Assembly: GCA_027596195.1 (NCBI GenBank)
Contig: JADGJG010000487.1
Location: 1-18,503 of the forward strand
Direction: 5' to 3'
DNA length: 18,503 bases
Origin: Podochytrium sp. JEL0797
Lineage: Eukaryota > Chytridiomycota > Chytridiomycetes > Chytridiales > Chytriomycetaceae
Shown here: positions 1 to 7,287 of the stretch, one piece after another
How positions within the stretch are numbered: position 1 is the first letter of the stretch
Layout: every line of letters begins with the position of its first letter
Notes under the pieces: generated by a model
The model's database searches: none
The model's input: the letters and a program-made list of their open reading frames with translations, nothing else
Told to the model about the DNA's origin: nothing
Made by a program: the position numbers and the translations under genes

Positions 1-58
1 CCGACCAGTCCTGTCCCTACCTCCCGACCCACAACTGCCGGCGGGGCGGCGGGGGTCG

Positions 59-1923
59 TTATACCATTCTCTGCCTCAGTTTCTGAGGAATCTCCAACCG
101 AAACACTTCCGTCGGAGGCTTCCCATTCCTCATCTCGTACGGTTCCAGCGATAACCCCGAACTCGGTATCCGCGGCGGGTGCAGGTGATAATGCAAACTC
201 GTGACTACTTTCACACCGCGGCAAATGGGTGCACCACCACCACTCTTTTTCTTCCTCCTCCCACTTTTCACATCAATTCTACTATCCGCGACTTGTTCCG
301 CGCCACTCTCTACTTCCTCGCTATTCTCATGTCTCCACATTTGAACTACTTTTTGAACCCCGAGTTTCGGGTGGACGCTGTCCTCTACAACCGCGTTCAC
401 CAGAAACGCACGCACCCCGCTCGAAAGGGGTCGTGGGTGTTTCGGGATCGCGTATGTGTTGTTTTGGGAGATTACTTGCGTCGGTGAGGGCGGGTTGAAT
501 GTTTTGGCGGAGGACGGGGCGGCGGGTGGAGTCTGTTTGCGGAGTCGAGGTGGTGTTGGTGTGGTGCGGCGGGGGGTGGATGGGTTTGTGGGAGGGGGGG
601 TTTGTGGGGGGGTGGTGTCTGAGGGGGAGCGGGCGAGAAGGAGGCGGGCGGCGGTGGACATTTTGCGGGAAGCTGGTGGTGAAAGGAGGGGGGAGGGGTG
701 GAAGTATTTGGGAATTCAGATATCCAAAAGGGAAGAAAGGAATTTTTTTTTTGAGTATTACCTTGAATCGACTTTCGAAACCCTTCCCCTTCATCACTCC
801 CACCAAACCCACCTCGACTCAAACTCGAGCTTGAGGAAACAGTCGGTTTCACGAACGCAAATGTGTCCAACTCTCGGAATGCTTCGAGCCTGCGTTTCAA
901 ATCGGGACTCAAGTCCGCCGTTCTCGGACGCGGCACACGTAGTACGGTCGTGGGCTCAATAGATTCAGGCTCCGGACCACTTCGTGTGCGACGGAACGCG
1001 TCAATATCAGAGGGGTTGTTGAAGAGTTGGAGGGAGGGTATGGTGGGGTCGGTGTCCGAATCGGAAGACTCGTTACATGGGTGGTCGGAAACGGTGGGTA
1101 CGGGTGTGAAATCATATTGCAGGTTCTTTGTGAGATTAAAGGACACGTTTTTCGAAGCTGTTCCTGGACGTGAGGAGAGAGCGGATTTGGGCCGCATTGG
1201 CGCGGTAGTGCTCTGGGTTCCGTTTGAAATTCCTTCTCCTCCATTGGAGGAATGGCCCGATATTGGACGTTTCTTTTTCTTTGTGATTCCTAAAATGCCG
1301 TGTTGACGCAACAGGGAAGATTCGACTACATGTTGATGACGTTGACGCGAACGCAGAATCACGTCTTGACCGAAAAAGAGCTCCAGGAACCGTTGTTCAG
1401 AGAGTTGCCAACGAGTGGTTTGAGGAGTCTTCATGTCATCTGAAATTTCGCATTCAAGCTCCGTTTCGTTGACGGTCGTGGAATGGAGATTGATGCGAAA
1501 TGAGGACGGGGATAGAATATATTCGTCGTCTCGACGGTAGAGGTTCGTAGACGCGCTTACACGCGTTGAGCGGTTTGATTGGGTAGAGACTCGCGTGCGT
1601 TGTCTTTCGGCTGTTCGGGGGCGCGAGTACAATGTTTGGGATTGAAGAATCTCCTCGAGTGTGCTGTTTGAAAAATCTTTGATTGTGGATGGACGTCGAG
1701 AAGTGGTGGTTGATGGGTCTTGATATGCTGGTGCGAGAAAGGTGGGTGGGGCTCCTTCTGATCGGGAAGGACGCGACGAAGTGTCGCAATCCATGATCCA
1801 AAGATTTACGTGTTTTTTCGTGGAAGATCTGCGAGCGCAGACCGGCTGGTATTTTAGCGAACTGTTTAAGTCTCCGGAATCTGAGCGAATCACGGACTCT
1901 TCCATCACAATTCGTCGCAACAT
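59..1923 (-). CDS. Low-complexity Ser/Pro/Arg-rich protein of unknown function (2 exons)
   Basis: Two exons, 1923-762 and 672-59, are joined across an 89-bp intron (673-761, GTAATA...CACCAG). The phase matches (1 nt + 2 nt) and the joined frame runs to a TAA at 59-61, giving about 591 aa. The first in-frame ATG is at 1923; a second at 1905 (MEESVIRSD) would shorten it by six residues. I do not recognise the family. The protein is polar and probably largely disordered. The first half carries repeated R-P-x-S/T-A motifs (RPRTAE, RPKSAL, RPGTAS, RPRTAD). The start of exon 2 is a Pro/Thr tract. The C-terminal 60 residues look more ordered and hydrophobic. No signal peptide or membrane segment is seen. 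It lies 104 bp downstream of the Erv2-like gene on the same strand. A further donor-like GTATAA directly at the stop leaves it possible that the gene continues beyond the left edge. Confidence 0.6.
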
Positions 1924-1991
1924 CCACAATTCCCCATGTCACCCAAATCGTTCCAACCGTCATCAATAATAGCAGTACTTTTCGATATTCT

Positions 1992-1997
1992 TTTATT
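1992..1997 (-). terminator. Polyadenylation signal candidate of the Erv2-like gene
   Basis: AATAAA on the minus strand, 31 nt past the TAG stop of the sulfhydryl oxidase gene and upstream of the next gene's start. Only the hexamer and its position support it. Confidence 0.4.
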
Positions 1998-2027
1998 ATT
2001 ATAGTTCGTGTTTTTGAGGACGGATTT

Positions 2028-2754
2028 CTATGATGCTTCTGCTTCGTCTTCGGGCCCACTGTGGAAGAGAACAAGAGTAAACAAACACAGAGCAATAAAC
2101 AGACGGAAAGAAAGGATATTCGTACCATCCGCAATCGTAAAACTCGAGGATCTTTGAACAATCGAATTGGGGCTTCTCTTTCCGCTGGTTCACAATATTG
2201 TGCACGCGACAGGCCCAGTCCGCGACGGCAGCCTTTGAAGACACATCCGGCGGGTTGTTTTCGAGAATGATTTTGAAGTGGGCAGCGCTGTTTGGGAGGG
2301 AGGGATTTTTCGATGAAGGGGGGGATGAGCAAGTGTTGAATACTCAAGTGGGGTAATAGAATGCAACGCACCAGTCCCCGCATGGATACAGCTCTGCAAA
2401 CAGATAGACAAAGTCGTTGAGCGACTTTTGCTGTGCCTTTGTGGGAGTGTTGGGAAACTTCCCGGCCATGGTGTGCAGCAGACGCCACGAGGCCCGGCCC
2501 AGCTCAGCCTTTGCGGTTTCGTTCTTCATTGGACGCATCATTGGTGTGTTGGGCTTCGAGAGGGGCGCCTTGGCGGGGGCGAGCCAGGAGAGGAAAGAGG
2601 ATGATCCAGTGGCTGCCTTGGACACGGGCGTGGGACTCAGGTCGGCCAGGTCCGCATGGGTCTGATCAAGACCCACGGCGAGAAGAACGATGCCCACGAG
2701 GAGGATGGCGGCACAGAGCGCGGCGAGCTGTTTGAAGGTCCGTTTCGTGACCAT
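2028..2754 (-). CDS. ERV2: Erv2-like FAD-dependent sulfhydryl oxidase, ER (3 exons)
   Basis: Exons 2754-2372, 2287-2126 and 2058-2028, with introns 2288-2371 (84 bp) and 2059-2125 (67 bp), give 191 aa; yeast Erv2 is of similar length. Residues about 8-28 form one hydrophobic signal-anchor segment, so an ER-membrane, lumen-facing enzyme is expected. The Erv/ALR core follows: GRASWRLLHTMAGKFP, then the active-site CGDC at 125-128 beside FAD, the VHNIVN motif, and the structural C-x16-C pair (Cys154, Cys171). The protein ends in Cys180-Gly181-Cys182 plus an acidic tail. The C-terminal CGC is the known shuttle disulfide of yeast Erv2, which passes oxidising equivalents from substrates to the CxxC; O2 is the final acceptor. 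Both introns split a redox cysteine codon (TG|C of Cys128, TG|T of Cys182), and splicing is what creates both motifs. The start at 2754 was chosen because it directly precedes the membrane segment; an in-frame ATG lies upstream. Confidence 0.92.
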
Positions 2755-2851
2755 TTGCGAGTATTGGAACAAGATTTTTTTCTTGCCCCCTTCCCACTTT
2801 TCCATTCGCTCTCTCCCGCCCACCCCCCGCTAAAGCCATTCAAAACCCGTC

Positions 2852-3627
2852 TCAAAAATCAATCACAGACTCCATTGGCGCAAACTCCTTCCGCTCCACC
2901 AACCCAAACTCCTTCACAAACAGCATAAAGTGCCGAAAACTCGTCCAGAAATGGCTCTCCTCCCCAAGCACAACCACCGTTGCAAAATGCGCGTGCCATA
3001 TGTGTGCGTACACGCGAAACAGACGCTTGAAGATGGTCCGGACCGTTGCCACGAACGTTTTTGGGAATGGCATGTTGGGTTTTGTTGGGAACAGCGAGTC
3101 GTCGTCGAGTGCTGTTTGGATTGATGTGAGAAGCGTGTCAATGTATTCTGGTGCGGAGAGTCGGATCGGTTTTTTGAAGAGGGTCGAGTCGGACCAGAGG
3201 TAGTCGAATTTGGGGCCTGCAGACATGGTGGGGCACGATTCGGGTGTGCAGAATTGTGTGACGGATCTATTGGGTTGTGTGTGTGAGTGAGGAGTGTGAG
3301 TAGGTCTGGGGATGCGGGTTGACAATTGGGGAGGTGGCGTTGACAATTGGTCTTAAACGCCGATCGGATCGCACGCCCCAGTCCCACACCCTCGAGAATA
3401 CCCCACACTCTCGAGAATACAACTATTCGAGAATACACTCACCCGTAGATCAGATTCACGTGGTTATAAAAGTCGGTCAAGTTCGCAGCGATCCACTCGT
3501 TCTGGTCTTCGCCCGCGGGAAGCATCACGGCCTGGCGCAGTACGGCATCAGGCAGGAGAAGCGACGCGGCAATTTCTTTGCGGAGTTCGGTGGGATACGG
3601 TGATTGGTTTTGGGGGAGAGGAAACAT
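2852..3627 (-). CDS. MOB1: Mob1 family kinase activator (2 exons)
   Basis: Exons 3627-3443 and 3266-2852 are separated by a 176-bp intron (3267-3442, GTGAGT...AATAG). The junction restores the family block from NLIYG to SVTQFCTPESC. The product is 199 aa; human MOB1A is 216. Nearly the whole Mob1/phocein domain is readable: RQAVMLPAGEDQNEWIA, FCTPESCPTMSAGPKFDY, KKPIRLSAPEYID, PFPKTFVATVRTIFKRLFRV and the C-terminal SFRHFMLFVKEFGL. The zinc site is complete: Cys68, Cys73, His150 and His155. Mob1 binds and activates NDR/LATS (Dbf2, Orb6-type) kinases in mitotic exit and morphogenesis signalling and has no catalytic activity itself. The start at 3627 (MFPLPQNQ) is favoured; an in-frame ATG at 3672 would add 15 residues and leave only 27 bp to the divergent TPS start. 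Its stop is 97 bp from the start of the Erv2-like gene. Confidence 0.94.
3391..3436. repeat. Three short direct repeats in the MOB1 intron
   Basis: The decamer TCGAGAATAC (with small variants at its edges) occurs at about 3392-3401, 3411-3420 and 3427-3436, spaced 16-19 bp apart. All lie inside the MOB1 intron close to its 5' splice site. I see no coding role. Confidence 0.7.
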
Positions 3628-3699
3628 GGTGAAGTGGTGGGAAGAAAGACAAGTTTTTTCCTTCGAAACCAACGAGTCACCACCCCTCTCACCCCCACC
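3628..3699. promoter_or_regulatory. 72-bp divergent promoter between MOB1 and TPS-TPP
   Basis: Start codons of two divergent genes lie at 3627 (-) and 3700 (+), so both promoters and both 5' UTRs must fit here or extend into neighbouring coding sequence. No TATA box is visible. A GAGTCA (TGACTC on the other strand, a Gcn4/AP-1-type core) sits at 3674-3679. The TPS ATG has a good CACCATG context. The function of the GAGTCA is speculative. Confidence 0.5.
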
Positions 3700-6600
3700 A
3701 TGACCACCCCCAAGAAGAAGCAGCGCCTCATCATGGTGTCCAACCGCCTCCCCATCACCATCACACCCACCCCGCGCGACGATGTGCGCGCAAAGGACGG
3801 TTACCGCTACGCTGCCTCAGCCGGCGGCCTTGTGAGCGGCATCAACGGTCTCGATATCTCTGCGTATGAGATGCTGTGGTTTGGGTGAGTGTTTGTTGCT
3901 GTGTCTTGTTTGGTGGTGTCTTTGTAGTGTGGGAATCGTATCGATATTCCCGCGTGATCGTGGCTTGATCGACGAGATGCTCTTCAGTTTCCGCATTCAC
4001 TCGCGACCTACTCACCCTACTTCTTCTATATCCACACCTCAGCTGGCCCGGCCCAGTGGCCCTGCCCCCGCAGGACCGCCCGCAAGTCGAAAAATACCTC
4101 CTCAACACGTTTGGCGCAGTCCCCGTTCATCTGGATCCACGCATCGCCGATCTGCACTACAACGGATTCTCCAACGGGTAACCAACTACGAGTCGACTCG
4201 ATCAAAAAGAATGAGTCAAAACAAAACCATCTAAACAACCAAAAAAAAAATAATAACTAGAATCCTCTGGCCCTTGTTCCACTACCAACCCGGTGAAATC
4301 AACTACGACGAACTCTGCTGGGAAGCCTACCAACAAGCCAACGCCGACTTTGCCGCCGTCCTCGCCGCCCATATTCAAGACGGCGACCTTGTCTGGATCC
4401 ACGATTACCACCTCATGCTTCTCCCCGAACTCCTGCGCGCACGGCTCGATCCTCAACAATATCCCACCGTTAAGATCGGATTCTTTCTTCACATTCCGTT
4501 CCCGAGTAGTGAGATTTACCGCATTTTGCCTGTGAGACGGCAGATTCTGACGGGTGTGCTGGCGGCGGATTTGTGTGGGTTCCATACGTATGACTATGCG
4601 AGGCATTTTTTGAGTAGTTGTGCGAGGATTTTGGGGGTGCATACTATGCCGAACGCGGTGGAGTTTGAGGGGAGGTGTGTGCATGTGGGCACGTTTCCGA
4701 TTGGGATTGATCCGGAGAAGTTTCATCAGGTTTGTTTTTGGTTGTTTGCGTGTGTGGGTTTGAGGATGAGGAGCCCTTTCCCACGCTCGTAGAAAAACCC
4801 GCTCCTCCTCAATCCCCTATTGCAAAACACCTAAACAAAAAACCTCAAGGCCCTCCAAAAACCCTCTGTCCAATCCCGCATCGAAGTCCTCAACCGCACC
4901 TTCAACGGCTGCCGCGTCCTCGTCGGCGTCGACCGCCTCGACTACATCAAAGGCGTTCCCCAAAAACTCCGCGCCTACGAACTCTTTCTCGAGCAACACC
5001 CCGAATGGATCGAAAAAGTCGTGCTCGTGCAAGTCGCTGTGCCGAGTCGTCAAGATGTCGAAGAGTATCAGTTGTTGAGGGACGTTGTGAATGAACTTGT
5101 GGGACGGATTAATGGGAAGTTTGGGAGTGTCACTTTTATGCCGATTCATTTTGTGCATAAGAGTGTGGAATTTGAGGAGCTTGTGGCGGTTTATTCGGTG
5201 GCGGATGCGTGTGTTGTGTCGAGTACGAGGGATGGAATGAATTTGGTGAGGAGCTTGTGTTTTTTTTGTTTGTTTGGTTTGTCGGGGGGGTTCTTGGTGG
5301 GAGGTTGAAGATAATGGGTTGGGAAAGAGGGGGAGAATCGAGCATTCGTCACCCGCGGAACGCGTCATGGGAAGGAAAATTTATTCAATAAACTCGAAAC
5401 GTGTTGCCCCCCCCCCCCCCCCCCCTCCTCTCTCTCTCTTTCACACACACTCTCCCAAAATATGTCCCTATCATTCACTATCCACGTCGGTTATTCGCAC
5501 ATACTCATGATTCTTGACACCCCCAAAAAGGTCTCCTCCGAATACATTGCATGCCAGGAATCCAAACATGGCGTTCTCATTCTCAGCGAATTTGCGGGCG
5601 CATCGCAGTCCCTCAATGGATCGATCATTGTGAACCCTTGGAACGTGGAGGAACTCGCCAACGCGTTTTACGACGCGTTGACCATGAGCGAGACGCAAAA
5701 GTTGGCCAATTTCAACAAGTTGAATCGATATGTTATGAAGTATACGGCGGCGCATTGGGGGAGTGAGTTTGTGAAGGAGTTGAGGGTATGTTGTCCCCTT
5801 TTCTTTCTTTTGTTGTTTGTGAATTGACAATATATTTGCTTTTCATACCAGATGGTCAAACAAATTTACGACTCCTCCCAACTTCCGCGCCTCTCCGAAA
5901 CCGACGTCATCACCGCCTTCCAACGCGCTTCCCACACCCACGAGAAAAAAATCATCTTTTTGGATTACGACGGCACACTCGCAGCCTCGAACCGCCTTCC
6001 CGAATTCGCAGCCCCGCCCGCCAACCTCCTCGCCTCCCTCAGTCACCTCTCGGACCTCCCCAACGTGTACCTCTACATTCTCAGCGGCCGCAGTCGCGAC
6101 CATATGGTCAAATGGTTCGGGGACACGTCGATTGGTCTATGTGCCGAGCATGGATGCTTTTATCGGCATCCGAGAAAGTTTGATAATAGCGTGTTTGAGG
6201 GGTTGCAGCGGTACAATCCGCCACGCAGGCGTGAGGCAACGAGTGGGATCGCGGCGGATGGATCGGGGACAAGTTCTCGGAGTGGAGAGTCAACGACTGA
6301 GTCTGCGAGTGTGGCTTCGATTGAGAATGCTCCGGTTGCGGTCACGGCGATGGGAACCGGTGCGGCTTCTTTGGCAACGCGGGACAACAATGTGGATCCG
6401 AATCATCAGTTTAGCGGAATTCATCACACGGTGCCGACGGTGGAACCGCTGGGGCATACGAGTACACCGAATACATCGGAGCCGTCGATTATTGGGCTTG
6501 AGAGGCTGTCGTTGCATCAGTCGCCTGAATTGAGTCTGCAGGACACGCGGTCACGCGCGCGGGCGGGAGGGGTGGCTTCTGTTGTTACGGCGGGTGGAGG

Positions 6601-7287
6601 TGTGATGTTGAGTGGGATGCGGAGTCAATTGCGGACAGCCAAACGCGCCGGGGATGGGTGGCTTGCGCTTGTGGATACGACGATTGATGGGAGTTGGAGG
6701 GATACGATTCGGCCACTGTTTGTGCATTATATGGAGAGGACACCTGGGAGTTGGATTGAGGAGAAGGAGGTGGGGATTACGTGGCATTATATGAATGCGG
6801 ATCCGGATTTTGGGAGTTGGCAGGCGGCGGAGTTGCAGGTGAATTTGGAGAGGATGTTGTCGCATTTGGCGGTTTCGGTGAGTTGTTATTTTTTTTCGGG
6901 GGGGAGGTTGTTGATGGGTGTTTTTTTTTATAGATTGTGTTGGGGGATAAGACGTTGGAACTGAGGCCGTCGAGTGTTGAAAAGTTGACTGTTACGCGGA
7001 GTATTTTGAAGGATTTGGAGCTGGAAGGGCGTGGTGGGCGTGTTGCGAGTGTTGCGGAAGGGAAGGAAACGCGCAACAGGCTGGATTGTGATTTCTACAT
7101 GAGTATTGGGGATGGCAAGACGGACGAGCCCGTGTTCAGTTACATTAATCAGTTGGGTGCGGAGGGTGGCGAAAGGGTCAGTACGTTCACTGTCACGGTG
7201 GGAAAGAAGCAGACGGAGGCAAAGTATTATTTGGAGGATGTGAAAGGGGTGGAAGGATTGATGAGTGCGTTTATTGTTTCTCAATGA
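3700..7287 (+). CDS. Bifunctional trehalose-6-phosphate synthase / trehalose-6-phosphate phosphatase (7 exons)
   Basis: Exons 3700-3884, 4043-4177, 4261-4729, 4850-5245, 5531-5785, 5852-6877 and 6934-7287 give 939 aa; all six junctions keep phase. The N-terminal GT20 domain (about 9-478) should join UDP-glucose and glucose-6-phosphate to trehalose-6-phosphate. Visible motifs are SNRLP, GGLVSG, GWPG, HYNGFSNGILWPLFHY, IHDYH (Asp155), FFLHIPFPSSEIYR, GVDRLDYIKG (Arg292, Lys297) and DGMNL followed by VSSEYIACQ. The C-terminal HAD phosphatase (about 500-930) should release trehalose: LDYDGTL (nucleophile Asp518, Asp520), LSGRSRD, AEHGCF and GDGKTDEPVF (Asp882). A low-complexity insert of about 145 residues (roughly 600-745) interrupts the phosphatase. 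In ascomycete yeasts the activities are split between Tps1 and Tps2, and the Tps2 synthase half is dead; here both halves look intact. The enzyme is cytosolic and stress-related. Exon 4 to 5 crosses a 285-bp intron holding a poly-C run. Confidence 0.93.
5407..5425 (+). repeat. 19-base C homopolymer followed by CT and CA runs, TPS-TPP intron 4
   Basis: Nineteen C residues are followed directly by a CT-rich stretch and a short (CA)n run (about 5426-5450), inside the 285-bp intron 5246-5530. It lies upstream of the acceptor and could act as an extended pyrimidine tract. Its exact length may be a sequencing estimate. Confidence 0.85.

Noticed and set aside
1454..2488. 344-codon minus-strand open frame overlapping the first two genes
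   Set aside because: It runs out of frame through the Erv2-like exons and introns and through the first gene. The Erv2 motifs are read only in the spliced frame, so this is a shadow.
5246..5530. Extra exon inside the long TPS-TPP intron 4
   Set aside because: Joining DGMNL directly to VSSEYIACQ restores the family sequence with no missing residues, so no exon is needed there.
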